From: TMED8 sp038125725
Lineage (GTDB): Bacteria > Pseudomonadota > Alphaproteobacteria > Rhodospirillales > Casp-alpha2
Length of the DNA: 64,000 bases
Assembly: GCA_038125725.1 (NCBI GenBank)
Contig: JAYPEK010000004.1
Coordinates: 62,001-126,000 of the forward strand
Direction: 5' to 3'
Of this stretch, positions 17,137 to 26,141 are shown piece after piece. The translations under genes and the position numbers were made by a program. The notes under the pieces were generated by a model, which saw nothing but the letters and a program-made list of their open reading frames with translations, was not told the origin of the DNA and did no database searches. How positions within the stretch are numbered: the stretch's first letter is position 1; each line of letters opens with the position of its first letter.

Positions 17137-18115
17137 GGGTCTCCGGTTCGGAGCCTCCATGCATGGATTTGATTTCCCGGACCATCGGCTTTTGGTTATG
17201 GACGTGATTCTGGCTGAGATTGAGTTCCGCCAGAATGCCAAACAGCAGGAACTGCACGGCCATGAGGACCAGCATCACGCCAAGAAGCAGCAGTGGCCGG
17301 TTCCCGATAATTTCATCGAAAAACAGTCTTAGCACAGCCAGGTACACGAGAATGGCCGTGCCAAACAGGCCCGAAACGACCCCGATGCCGCCGAACAAAT
17401 GACCTGGACGCTTTGCATATCGTGTCAACGATATGACCGTCAGCAAATCCAGAAAACCGCGAATGTAGCGTTCAAAGCCGTATTTGGACGCGCCATGCTG
17501 GCGCGGATGGTGCGTGACTGATATCTGCCCGACCCGAAAGCCTGCATGGTGGCATAAAACCGGGATGTATCGGTGCAATTCGCCGTAGAGGGTGATCGAC
17601 TGAAAGGCTTCTTTCGTGCCGGCTTTAAAACCGCAATTGAAATCCTTCAACTTCAGGCCGCTGACCAGTGCCGTTACCTTGTTGAATAATTTCGATGGCA
17701 GGGTCTTTGACAGCGGGTCATGGCGGCGTTCCTTCCAGCCGACGATCAGGTCGAACTCGGGCCCCAGTTTTTCAAGGAACCGAGGTACCTCTTTCGGGTC
17801 GTCTTGAAGATCGGCATCCATGGTAATGATCGTTTCGCCCTTCGCGCGCTGAAGGCCGGCGGCCAGGGCGTCGGCTTTGCCGAAATTCTTCTTGAACCGA
17901 ATGCCGATCACATTGCCGTTTGCGTCCGCCAGATCGGAAATTTTCTGCCAAGACGAATCGGTGCTGCCGTCATCGATAAACAGGACCTCATAGGGCTTGC
18001 GGACATCTTGTTCGAGAACGTCCCGGATTTGCGAGAACAGCAGTTCGATCGTTCCCTCTTCATTGAAGACGGGGACGACAAAACTGATTTCGGGTTGGTA
18101 AGCTGTGTCTTTCAT
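17132..18115 (-). CDS. GT2 polyprenyl-phosphate glycosyltransferase (GtrB/DPM1-like)
   Basis: A 327-residue family 2 glycosyltransferase of the type that loads a sugar from a nucleotide donor onto undecaprenyl phosphate. The GT-A domain begins ISFVVPVFNEEGTIE, has FIDDGSTDSSW, the KNFGKADALAAGL segment and the metal-binding TMDADLQDDPKEVP motif; two membrane helices follow (about residues 235-260 and 275-305), the usual tail of GtrB/ArnC-like enzymes. The start is set at ATG 18115; the frame is open to 18184, but the extra head is not family-like. The product would feed a GT-C enzyme, for which the convergent gene at 15527 is the obvious candidate. Confidence 0.9.
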   Translation of the reverse strand: MKDTAYQPEISFVVPVFNEEGTIELLFSQIRDVLEQDVRKPYEVLFIDDGSTDSSWQKISDLADANGNVIGIRFKKNFGKADALAAGLQRAKGETIITMDADLQDDPKEVPRFLEKLGPEFDLIVGWKERRHDPLSKTLPSKLFNKVTALVSGLKLKDFNCGFKAGTKEAFQSITLYGELHRYIPVLCHHAGFRVGQISVTHHPRQHGASKYGFERYIRGFLDLLTVISLTRYAKRPGHLFGGIGVVSGLFGTAILVYLAVLRLFFDEIIGNRPLLLLGVMLVLMAVQFLLFGILAELNLSQNHVHNQKPMVREIKSMHGGSEPETQ

Positions 18116-18272
18116 AATGTGCCGACGATGGCTATAAAATGCTTGCTCTCGATAGATTGACGATAGGCCCTGGCTGCGCTGCAAAACCGGTTCAGTTTAT
18201 TGGCCGGCGACCTTTGATATTTAGCCTATCACTTACTTCATTTTTCATGTTTCGACCAGCGGGGTATCCACA

Positions 18273-19043
18273 GTGAATTCTCACTCATCGTATCCTGAAT
18301 TTGATTTTGACCATCAGGCCTCGATTCCATACGACGGCAAATTTTGTCAGCCCGGCACCTTGGTCGATAACCCGAATCCGATGATGCCTTTGCTGGACGC
18401 CATTTGGACGCGCAGGACGTCGCGATCCTATAGCGATCAGTGGGTTCCGGATTCTCTTTTTCGCTGGCTGGTCGAGCAATCCATGAATGCGCCGACAGCC
18501 TGTAACGAGCAACAATGGAAGATCGTTCAGATCGACGACAAGGATATCATTCAGGAGCTCTATCAGCGGGGCAGTGCATCATTCCTGCAAAATGCCAACC
18601 AATGTTTTCTGGCCTGCTACAACAAGCGGTCGGACAACCGGGAATGGCTGGATCACATCCAAAGCGGCGCCGCCTTTATCACGACTTTTCAACTCCTTGC
18701 CCACACGATGGGGGTTGGCAGTTGCTGGATCGGGCATCTGCCGAACAAGTCCGAATTACAGAGAATGTTCGATATCCATCCTGTCTACGAACCCGTAGCA
18801 CTCGTCACCTATGGCTTCTACCGCAACAAGCTCAAGACCCTGCCGCGTAAGCATGACGTGAGCCGGATCATCATGAAAAACCGGTTCGTCTCCGATCACC
18901 TGGTCTTCGACTTGTCGCGGAGCACGCTGTTCCGGACCATAGGGCGCTACATCTACTACAAGATTCCCGCAGTATTTCGCCGAAAACTCCGGCATATGAC
19001 CGTGCCGTACGAAAAAAAGTTTTACTATGAAACGTTCGACTGA
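18273..19043 (+). CDS. Nitroreductase-family flavoprotein
   Basis: A 256-residue protein of the nitroreductase fold (FMN-dependent). Marks: AIWTRRTSRSYSDQWVPD (the RRSxRxF-like FMN phosphate site) near residue 46, MNAPTACNEQQWKIV (the APSxxNxQPW-like segment), AAFITTFQLLAHTMGVGSCWIGHLPN (Gly-rich flavin segment) and PVALVTYGFY. The C-terminal 60 residues are Arg/Lys-rich and unusual. The start is GTG 18273. The 3' end overlaps the next gene by 17 bases, so the two are translationally linked. In glycan loci such proteins may dehydrogenate or reduce a pathway intermediate. No substrate can be named. Confidence 0.84.
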   Translation: MNSHSSYPEFDFDHQASIPYDGKFCQPGTLVDNPNPMMPLLDAIWTRRTSRSYSDQWVPDSLFRWLVEQSMNAPTACNEQQWKIVQIDDKDIIQELYQRGSASFLQNANQCFLACYNKRSDNREWLDHIQSGAAFITTFQLLAHTMGVGSCWIGHLPNKSELQRMFDIHPVYEPVALVTYGFYRNKLKTLPRKHDVSRIIMKNRFVSDHLVFDLSRSTLFRTIGRYIYYKIPAVFRRKLRHMTVPYEKKFYYETFD

Positions 19044-20676
19044 GTTTGACGCCGGCGAGAGGGTTCGGCTTTTCGACCTTCAACGGTATCTGTCTTTAAT
19101 CGACACGCTCTATCCCCGCTTTATGAACCAGATCGACCGGGATCCGGACTCGCCAACCCATGGTTCGTGCGATCGTCTGTTCTGGATGTGCCGGCAACAT
19201 GATTTCGATTCAGGGGTCTTGCAGCAGGCCCCCCTTGCGCTGGCGGGCTTGTGGACGCTGGCTGAAAAAGGCATCGCGCCGGGTGGGCGGTATTTTGATC
19301 CCGCCCACCAGGTTTATTGGCGTGAACTCGCGTTGGGCATTGCACAAAGAACGGCGGGGCTGCTCGAAAAAAATGGGCTGTTGGACGAGTACTACCCCGG
19401 TGAGCAATCCCTCCCCGGCACGGTTTTCGCGGCATATGCGACGCTAAAATCGGCGGATGTTTTCGGCTTCGATGAGATCGTAAGCCATCCCGGTTTGCGT
19501 AAAGCCGCCGAGCGGCTGTCGGTCCGCCAGGCATCGCCGGCGGCGAACCAGGATACCGCCGCGGCTGCCTTCCTGGCCCTCTATTCCAAACTGAACCATT
19601 GGCAGCCCGAACGCTGCCGGGAAGTCGTCGGCAACTTGCTGGGTGGAATTCCCGGTGCGGCGCCGTTCTCGGAATACGGCGGTGGCGACCTTGGCTATGC
19701 GACGGTGTCGCTGAATTACCTGGCGCATATGCTGGAAGACCAGTCCCATGACGTCCATGCTCACATTTTGGAACTCGCCGGGTTCATCGCAGATTTCGTC
19801 TCGCCCAAGGGCGGCCTCGGGGGCGAGTATGCATCGCGCAGCACCACTTATTTCCTTCCCTATGGCCTGGTGACGGCGGCCCGGCAGTCCGAGGCCTTGG
19901 CGGCGGTTCTCGGCCGGCTCGATGTTCGGTCCTGTTTCGAGCGGCTCGATGACCGTTATCTCATGCACTACTGCTTTCCGTCCTTGGTTATGGCGGTGGT
20001 CTCTCTTGCTTCCGCCACGCTTCCGTCGACCGAGCCGGCGACGGACGGAATTCCAAGCGAATGGCGGGTTTCGAACCATGCCAATCGAGGATTGCTTTCG
20101 ATCCGCAATGACCAATCCGCCGTCTTCATCGGCTTGAACAAGGGGGGCACGTTCCAGGCCGAAACCGGGACGGAGACGTTTATCGACTGTGGATACCGCA
20201 TTCGGCGGGACGGGCGGGTGTATGCCACCTGTGTCGTCGATGAGAATTGTCGGGCGGAGGTCGCCTCAACCCCCGACGGATCGACGGTCGCTGTTACGGC
20301 CAATTTCCTGAGCTATCGAACCCTTGTCGCGAGCCCACTGAAGACGGTGATCTTGAGGGCGCTCGGGTTCATGGGCCCGCAACTGAACGCATACTTCAAA
20401 AAGCGATTAATTCAGTCTCCGATCGTCTTGGACAATGTGAAATTGAAACGGGTCATCAAATTTGACGCGCGAGCGAACCAGATGGAGATCGAAGATCGCA
20501 TCGACGGAATGACGAACAATGACCGCCTGGAAGTTTCTCCGCCCGTCTCTCCGCGATTGGTGCCCAGCGCACGGTTTTTCCAGCAAGGCGACGTGGAAGC
20601 GTTTGCACGGCATTCATCGGCCGCGCCGTTTCAAGCTTCTCGGGTCTTGAAACTATCCGATCTCAAAATGCATTAG
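19027..20676 (+). CDS. Heparinase II/III-like protein, non-secreted
   Basis: A 549-residue protein with no signal peptide. The N-terminal 330 residues are rich in helix with repeated aromatic/Gly turns (FSEYGGGDLGYATVSLNYLA, PKGGLGGEYASRSTTYFLPYG), like the alpha/alpha toroid of polysaccharide lyases and heparinase II/III-like proteins; the C-terminal 200 residues look like a beta-sandwich (RGLLSIRNDQSAVFIGLNKGG, MEIEDRIDG). It starts inside the nitroreductase gene and stops one base before the next gene, so the three form one unit. Without a signal peptide it would act in the cytoplasm, on precursors rather than on mature polymer, or be non-enzymatic. Assignment is by fold impression. Confidence 0.65.
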   Translation: MKRSTEFDAGERVRLFDLQRYLSLIDTLYPRFMNQIDRDPDSPTHGSCDRLFWMCRQHDFDSGVLQQAPLALAGLWTLAEKGIAPGGRYFDPAHQVYWRELALGIAQRTAGLLEKNGLLDEYYPGEQSLPGTVFAAYATLKSADVFGFDEIVSHPGLRKAAERLSVRQASPAANQDTAAAAFLALYSKLNHWQPERCREVVGNLLGGIPGAAPFSEYGGGDLGYATVSLNYLAHMLEDQSHDVHAHILELAGFIADFVSPKGGLGGEYASRSTTYFLPYGLVTAARQSEALAAVLGRLDVRSCFERLDDRYLMHYCFPSLVMAVVSLASATLPSTEPATDGIPSEWRVSNHANRGLLSIRNDQSAVFIGLNKGGTFQAETGTETFIDCGYRIRRDGRVYATCVVDENCRAEVASTPDGSTVAVTANFLSYRTLVASPLKTVILRALGFMGPQLNAYFKKRLIQSPIVLDNVKLKRVIKFDARANQMEIEDRIDGMTNNDRLEVSPPVSPRLVPSARFFQQGDVEAFARHSSAAPFQASRVLKLSDLKMH

Positions 20677-21633
20677 ATGAAAAAGCTCATCTCGATACTG
20701 GCGGCAACGGCGATCACCATCTTTGCCTTGAACCATTATCTGACGCCGCCAGTTCTCGCATCGCTCAGTGCGCTCAAACATAAAATACCGTGGGTACTCA
20801 TTATCACGTCACTGCTGCTCGTTGCCCTGACCCAGTTTCTCCGGGCATGGCGGTTCAAGGTTTTGATCGATAGCCAATTGGCGCCGCCGAATTTGAAGCT
20901 GTTTCAAATCACCTCGATCCTGGCCTTGATGAACCTACTTTTGCCTTTCCGGCTGGGCGAGCTGAGTTTCCCAATTCTGATGAAGCGGTTCTATGATTTT
21001 GGCCTCGTCCGCGGCATGGGAACGCTGCTGCTGGTCAGAATTCTCGACCTGCTGGTTAGCGTATCGCTATTTGCTTTCTGTGCGTGGATGCTGCGCGTCG
21101 AAATCGGTCACATGCCCGCCGATGTCTTTCTGGCGATCGGTTCGGCCGGCGTTCTGGCCTTTGTTTGTATTCCCTATGTCGGTCCGGCGGCTTGGGCCAG
21201 GCTGAACCGGTCGATCGAGCCGTGGCCAAAATTGTCGAACTTGAACGACCGGCTGTTCCATGCGGCAAACAGCATTGAGAGCAACGGCCATAAAGTGATG
21301 GTGCTCGTGCTGACCCTGGCGATTTGGGTCTCGCTGTTGACCATCGCCTACGCGGCGGCGAAGGCGATCATGCCGTCCGTCAGCCTGCTGGAAGGCTTTT
21401 TTGCCGGCGCGGCCGGCAGCATTTCATTCGCCCTTCCCGTCAATGGGTTCGCGGGGATCGGTCTTATGCAGTCGGCTTGGGCTTACGCATTGACGCTCGT
21501 TGGCCATGAGTGGTCCGTCGGCATCGCCGCGGGCATCTTGTGGAATGGTATCCTTTTGACCGGTTCGGGTATCGTGGCGATGATGACCGCGGCATCGGGG
21601 TCGAAGGGCGCGGGACGCAAGCCCGTGCGTTGA
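20677..21633 (+). CDS. Flippase-like membrane protein (lysylphosphatidylglycerol synthase TM / UPF0104 type)
   Basis: A 318-residue protein with about eight membrane helices, matching the membrane domain of MprF-like proteins (PF03706). Typical marks are TQFLRAWRFKVLID, LALMNLLLPFRLGELSFPIL (the polar helix with an Arg and a Glu) and FALPVNGFAGIGLMQSAWAYAL. Family members are linked to glycolipid or polyprenyl-linked sugar traffic and, in MprF, to lipid flipping. The ATG comes directly after the TAG of the preceding gene, so translation is probably coupled. It may move the lipid-linked product of the local GT genes; that is an inference from context. Confidence 0.82.
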   Translation: MKKLISILAATAITIFALNHYLTPPVLASLSALKHKIPWVLIITSLLLVALTQFLRAWRFKVLIDSQLAPPNLKLFQITSILALMNLLLPFRLGELSFPILMKRFYDFGLVRGMGTLLLVRILDLLVSVSLFAFCAWMLRVEIGHMPADVFLAIGSAGVLAFVCIPYVGPAAWARLNRSIEPWPKLSNLNDRLFHAANSIESNGHKVMVLVLTLAIWVSLLTIAYAAAKAIMPSVSLLEGFFAGAAGSISFALPVNGFAGIGLMQSAWAYALTLVGHEWSVGIAAGILWNGILLTGSGIVAMMTAASGSKGAGRKPVR

Positions 21634-21670
21634 GGGCCTGGTCGTATGTCTTGTTGAGCGGACCGTGAGC

Positions 21671-23212
21671 CTAACCGGATGCGTCCGCGCGCGCTCCCTT
21701 TTGGAAGCGGTCCATGAGACCTGCGCCGACGGAGAAATAGACCCACAGGCATAGAGTCAGCAGCGGCAAGGATCCGAGCATCAAGCTTAAATTGGATTCC
21801 TGATTGAAGAGTGGCAACAGCACCCCCCATCCGGCGACCATGCCGAGGCTGGACGGGGCCTGATGCAGAAAAAAGCGCTCAAGCAGCCCCAGCAGGAATC
21901 CCGCGAGGGCCATGCCGCAGAAAACGCCGAGGACGCCGAAATTGGCATAGAACTCCGTAATCCAAGGCAGGTTGATCGAGATGTTGCGGTCCGAGGGGTC
22001 GATGATGTGGTATCGATTGGCAAACTTGTTGCCGGTTTCCTCGCGTGGTTTGCCTTGCCAGAAGATGCGTGGAATCCAACTGGTGAGGAGCGGCAGATAA
22101 GTCTCGCCGGACCAGTACGGCACCGTGGACGGCGTTTTGTTGTAAACATAGTTGAATACAACAAGTCCTGCCGTTCTTTGCAGTAGGCCCTGGCTGAGGA
22201 AAATACCCTCGGAACTGGAGATGTAATATTCTTCTGGTTGTACACCCAGATAAACTTGGCTGAAGACTTTCGCCAACAAACCGATTTTCGAAATCAAGCC
22301 GTGATGGGGCTGGTTTTGGTGATAGCTAAGTTCAACGCGTTTTTCATACTGCCAGGAGTAGGCGCGGTATCGGTTCATGACCGGATACAAGGACATGGCA
22401 ATGGCGAGAGTAAGCAGAATGGCCGCCCACGGGAAACGTTTCCGGATGCATTTATAGAGAATGGCAAGGTATATGATGGCAAGAATGGCTGGCGTCAGAA
22501 AGCCCGTGGCCACCATAGACGCGATCCAAATGGGAATGGCGGAAAGTAGAAAAACCCACCTCACCCATCCGGGCACTGCCTTTTGAAGGGCAAGGACGAA
22601 TAACAGGCCAAACCCGACATAGCCTGCCGGAACAACGAACTGCCCGATCGAAGGCAAGGTTCGAAACTGCGGCAGGAATAGGAACATCAAAAACATCACC
22701 GACAAAACGCCGGCAAGAACGGCGGTCTGCCAGGGTTGGGATGCTTGTCTGGGGTCAAAGCGCGGGTCAAAGCGCGCTTTCCAGCTTAAGGCAAGTTGCC
22801 ATGCGGCGAATTGGAGAAAGACACCGGTCAATACGATCAGTTGGGCGGATTCCGAAACCCTTGGGATATAGGCCGTTCTGTGCGTATGGGTATAGAAATT
22901 TAAATAGAAATAAATGCCGGCAAGGTCTTCATGATACATGAAGTGGGCGAGAAACACCGAAAATCCAAAGAAGATGGCGTAAAAACCACCGCTGAGGCCC
23001 ATCAGCGGAGTCATGTCATGGTGGTCGGAACCACGCACGAAGTACGCGACACCCGGTGCCAGTGCACACCAAATTGTCAACAGCGCGAGCATGGCGTTTG
23101 TCTCGGATAATCTGGGATCCCGCGTGAAGTAAAGGGCGAGACTCAGGCCGACCGCCAAGACGGCAAATGCTAGTGAATAAACACGAGATGAAATTGAAAT
23201 CGAGCGGATCAC
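21671..23212 (-). CDS. O-antigen/oligosaccharide repeat-unit polymerase (Wzy-like)
   Basis: A 513-residue polytopic protein with about twelve hydrophobic helices and a large extracytoplasmic loop near residues 300-420. The loop holds PEEYYISSSEGIFLSQGLLQ and LPLLTSWIPRIFWQGKPREE followed by NKFANRY, a pattern recurrent in O-antigen polymerase-like proteins, and the following helix begins INLPWITEFYANFGVLGVF. Such proteins join lipid-linked repeat units in the periplasm. The start is GTG 23212 with no clear ribosome site. It converges with the flippase-like gene (37 bases). No Wzx is recognised next to it; the ABC exporter at 24277 and the flippase-like protein are alternatives for transport. 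Confidence 0.8.
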   Translation of the reverse strand: MIRSISISSRVYSLAFAVLAVGLSLALYFTRDPRLSETNAMLALLTIWCALAPGVAYFVRGSDHHDMTPLMGLSGGFYAIFFGFSVFLAHFMYHEDLAGIYFYLNFYTHTHRTAYIPRVSESAQLIVLTGVFLQFAAWQLALSWKARFDPRFDPRQASQPWQTAVLAGVLSVMFLMFLFLPQFRTLPSIGQFVVPAGYVGFGLLFVLALQKAVPGWVRWVFLLSAIPIWIASMVATGFLTPAILAIIYLAILYKCIRKRFPWAAILLTLAIAMSLYPVMNRYRAYSWQYEKRVELSYHQNQPHHGLISKIGLLAKVFSQVYLGVQPEEYYISSSEGIFLSQGLLQRTAGLVVFNYVYNKTPSTVPYWSGETYLPLLTSWIPRIFWQGKPREETGNKFANRYHIIDPSDRNISINLPWITEFYANFGVLGVFCGMALAGFLLGLLERFFLHQAPSSLGMVAGWGVLLPLFNQESNLSLMLGSLPLLTLCLWVYFSVGAGLMDRFQKGARADASG

Positions 23213-23296
23213 GGCGATAGCGGACTCAGGTTACGCGCGCTTCAACGCCGCGGCGAAGGGGCGGGAGATCGTCAAATTCGACGCGGGCGGCATGGG

Positions 23297-24193
23297 TCAA
23301 TCACGCGTCCCGGACTGCGGGTTCAGTTTGACTTTCTTGCTCATGACGCCGACGAATTTCTTGTCGCGGACGAGATGCAGCCCTGTTTCCCTTTTCAGCA
23401 ACAAGGCAAACTTGTTCTCAATCCGTGCGTTCAGGTATTTGATGGTGTTCCAACTGTCGGCGGCGTTGTCATCGCATTGTCTGTGAACGCTGCCCGGTGC
23501 GATCAGATCATCGGTAAAGAGCCAGCCATCTTCAGACAGTCGTGAGAGACAGTAAAAGTGATCCCAGGCAACTTCGGGAAACTCGTGGCCGCCGTCCAGC
23601 CAGATCAGATCGAATTCCGGCAGGTCCTGTTCCAATAGATGTAGCGTATTGATGCGAATCGAATGGATTCGCGGATGGTCGAGCCGCTTTTTGATATGGC
23701 GCTCATAGGTCTCAGCGCCCTGCCAGTGAAAGTAATTGTAGAAGGGATCCTCTGGGCCAAGTTCCACGGTGTGGATATCGGCCTTCGGAAAGAGTGCCGC
23801 GAGCAGGTTTGCGACATCACCGTTTTCGCTGCCGATCTCCAATATGTTGTTTGGCTCGAAGCCGGATACGGCAAGAGCGGCAAAGCATAAGCCATGGATA
23901 CTATCTTTTTCGGTGGTTTCAACGCCGATACTGCGGCAGGCCTCTGAGTAACGTGCGGTGGCGTCGTTGCGAGAAACCTGCAGGGCTTCAAAATAAAAAT
24001 TATTGAACCGCTTGGCAGCCGCGTCAGCGCCTCGGGCCCGCAGATTGTAAAAGGGCTTGAGGACCGGCCACAGCAATTGGCGGGTGATCCGACGGCAGAT
24101 CTTGATGCGAACTGGCCGTTTCAAAACCCCGTGGGCTGCATTGAGCTTGTCTAGGAACATGGTGAGATAGGGGTTATCTGCCGACAGGGCCAT
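23297..24193 (-). CDS. Class I methyltransferase-like protein
   Basis: A 298-residue protein. The central domain reads as a SAM methyltransferase of the cephalosporin-hydroxylase / methyltransferase-24 kind: NILEIGSENGDVANLLAALF (motif I), DIHTVELGPED, RIHSIRINTLHLL, FDLIWLDGGHEFPEVAWDHF and GWLFTDDLI. The first 70 residues are basic and helical. The acceptor is unknown; sugar O-methylation is likely given the setting. Start at ATG 24193. The gap of 83 bases to the ABC gene upstream shows nothing distinctive. Confidence 0.78.
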   Translation of the reverse strand: MALSADNPYLTMFLDKLNAAHGVLKRPVRIKICRRITRQLLWPVLKPFYNLRARGADAAAKRFNNFYFEALQVSRNDATARYSEACRSIGVETTEKDSIHGLCFAALAVSGFEPNNILEIGSENGDVANLLAALFPKADIHTVELGPEDPFYNYFHWQGAETYERHIKKRLDHPRIHSIRINTLHLLEQDLPEFDLIWLDGGHEFPEVAWDHFYCLSRLSEDGWLFTDDLIAPGSVHRQCDDNAADSWNTIKYLNARIENKFALLLKRETGLHLVRDKKFVGVMSKKVKLNPQSGTRD

Positions 24194-24276
24194 AATCCGA
24201 ATTCTACCCTAAATGCGGGCATTTTTCTGCAATCTGAATTTCGCGGATGAAAGGACAAGTAATTCCAGCGCTGATA

Positions 24277-26079
24277 TTAGTCCAAAGAGCCGCCTTTGAC
24301 CATTTGGCGGAAGCTGTCATTCGATTCAATTAAATGATGATAGCTACCGGTTTCCACAATCGCGCCGTCTTCCATGAAGACCAGGAAGTCGCAATTTTGG
24401 ACGGTCGTCATGCGGTGGGCGATGATGATCAACGTTTTTTGTCCGCGAAGCAGATCCAAGGTTTCGGTTATTTTTGCTTCAGTTTCCGCATCCAACGCCG
24501 ACGTTGCTTCATCGAAGATGAGCACTTCCGGATGATGATACAGAGCCCTTGCCACGCCGATGCGTTGGCGCTGCCCGCCTGAAAGGCGCACGCCATTTTC
24601 GCCCACCATGGTTTCGATGCCGTCGCTTAGGCCGTTGACGAAATCCTTGAGTTGGGCCGTTGCAAGTGCGTGCTCGATTTGCGCCTCGGAGATATCTTGG
24701 TCGGCAACGCCCAATGCGATGTTCCTGCGCAACGTGTCATCCGTTAGATAAATATCTTGCGACACATAGCCGATGTTCTTTCGCCAACGGCGAACATTGT
24801 CGGGTGTAACCGGGGTGTCGTCAATTGTCAGCGAACCCGCGGACGGCTCCAGCAGCCCCAGCAGGATATTGACCAAGGTGGTTTTGCCGGCGCCTGAACG
24901 TCCGACAATCCCAACGGACTGCCCTTTCTCCACCCTCAGGCTGATGGAAGATAATGATGGCGTTTCGACATCCGGGTAAGCGTAGCCGACATTGCGGAGC
25001 GTTATCGCCTCGTTGATCGGCAAAGGCGGGGCGCCGTCGCCATGAATACGAAAATCCTCGCCGCGGAACTCCATGAAATGTTCGAAGATATTTTCAACGG
25101 CGGCCTTGCCGTAACTGATATTGTTGACGGCGGATATCGTGCGGTTGACGGAAGGCACCATGCGAAACGCGGCGGCGCCGATCATGCCCAGTGTCGCGAT
25201 AAGGTCGCTGGCGGGCTCGCCCGAGCCTGAAATCATGAAAACAGCGCCGACCAACGCGCTTATCAGAACAACCTCGGTCAGATGCCGGGGCGTTTCATGC
25301 AGCGTCTGGGTTACGGTTTTCACCCGACCATACTTGGCGGCAATGGTTTCAAATTCCCGTTCGAATTCTCTTTCTCGTCCCAGGACGCTGATTTCCTTAA
25401 CGGCGCCAAGGGCCTGAAGAACAGTGCGGACGATGGCTTCGCTGAAGATATTTGCCTGAATGCCGAAGTGTCGCATGATTTTTGGCAGAACCAGCGTAAA
25501 CAGCAGGAACAACCCACTGACCAGCACACCGATGGCGATGGTGATGTCGGGGTTGACGGCCAGCAAAGTGACGAAAATGGCAATCGCCGTCAGAACCTCG
25601 ATGCAAATCTCGATAAAGGAAAGGAAAACCGTTTTGAAGACGATCGGTACCGAGTTGTTGATGTTTCTCAACAGCTCGGATCGGTTTTTCTTCAGATGGA
25701 ATACGAACGGACTCCGAATATAGCCGCGCAGGAGCTGTGTCGTCAGTTCGACCTGGCAGGTGTTGGAAAAACTGTTTCGCCAGTAGTCGGCATAAATCAG
25801 AAAGATATTCTTGCCGAGGAAAAAGGCGATCAACGCAAGGGCCAAGGGGACAATCATATTGTCATCGACGCCCACACCGAGCCAGGCCATCGCCTCTGGA
25901 ATAAAGGGCAGACTGGAGGCTGATTGGGGATCGATCAGGACCTTGATAAATGGAAATACCGCGGCAATTCCAAGCGCATCAAGAGACGAGCTCACGAAAA
26001 CCATAAGCGGTAGCAATAGCAGCTTATATCGCGCGCCCGACTGAACCAGCCGAACGGACTTGATGATCGTATCAAGCAT
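24277..26079 (-). CDS. ABC exporter, fused membrane and ATPase domains (MsbA/PglK-like)
   Basis: A 600-residue half-transporter. Residues 1-320 hold six membrane helices; residues 345-600 form the ATPase with Walker A GRSGAGKTT near 388, Q-loop YVSQDIYL, signature LSGGQRQR near 500, Walker B VLIFDEATSALD near 520 and the switch His in IIAHRMTTVQ. Homodimers of this type flip lipid A (MsbA) or lipid-linked oligosaccharides (PglK). In this locus it is a strong candidate for moving lipid-linked repeat units to the periplasm for the polymerase at 21671. Start at ATG 26079, with 62 bases to the upstream oxygenase gene. Confidence 0.93.
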   Translation of the reverse strand: MLDTIIKSVRLVQSGARYKLLLLPLMVFVSSSLDALGIAAVFPFIKVLIDPQSASSLPFIPEAMAWLGVGVDDNMIVPLALALIAFFLGKNIFLIYADYWRNSFSNTCQVELTTQLLRGYIRSPFVFHLKKNRSELLRNINNSVPIVFKTVFLSFIEICIEVLTAIAIFVTLLAVNPDITIAIGVLVSGLFLLFTLVLPKIMRHFGIQANIFSEAIVRTVLQALGAVKEISVLGREREFEREFETIAAKYGRVKTVTQTLHETPRHLTEVVLISALVGAVFMISGSGEPASDLIATLGMIGAAAFRMVPSVNRTISAVNNISYGKAAVENIFEHFMEFRGEDFRIHGDGAPPLPINEAITLRNVGYAYPDVETPSLSSISLRVEKGQSVGIVGRSGAGKTTLVNILLGLLEPSAGSLTIDDTPVTPDNVRRWRKNIGYVSQDIYLTDDTLRRNIALGVADQDISEAQIEHALATAQLKDFVNGLSDGIETMVGENGVRLSGGQRQRIGVARALYHHPEVLIFDEATSALDAETEAKITETLDLLRGQKTLIIIAHRMTTVQNCDFLVFMEDGAIVETGSYHHLIESNDSFRQMVKGGSLD

Positions 26080-26141
26080 CGGAAGAAAAGAACTCGGTGT
26101 GCTTTTTGGTGCTCTTAAGCCTCAGGCGCTCAACGCCTGGA

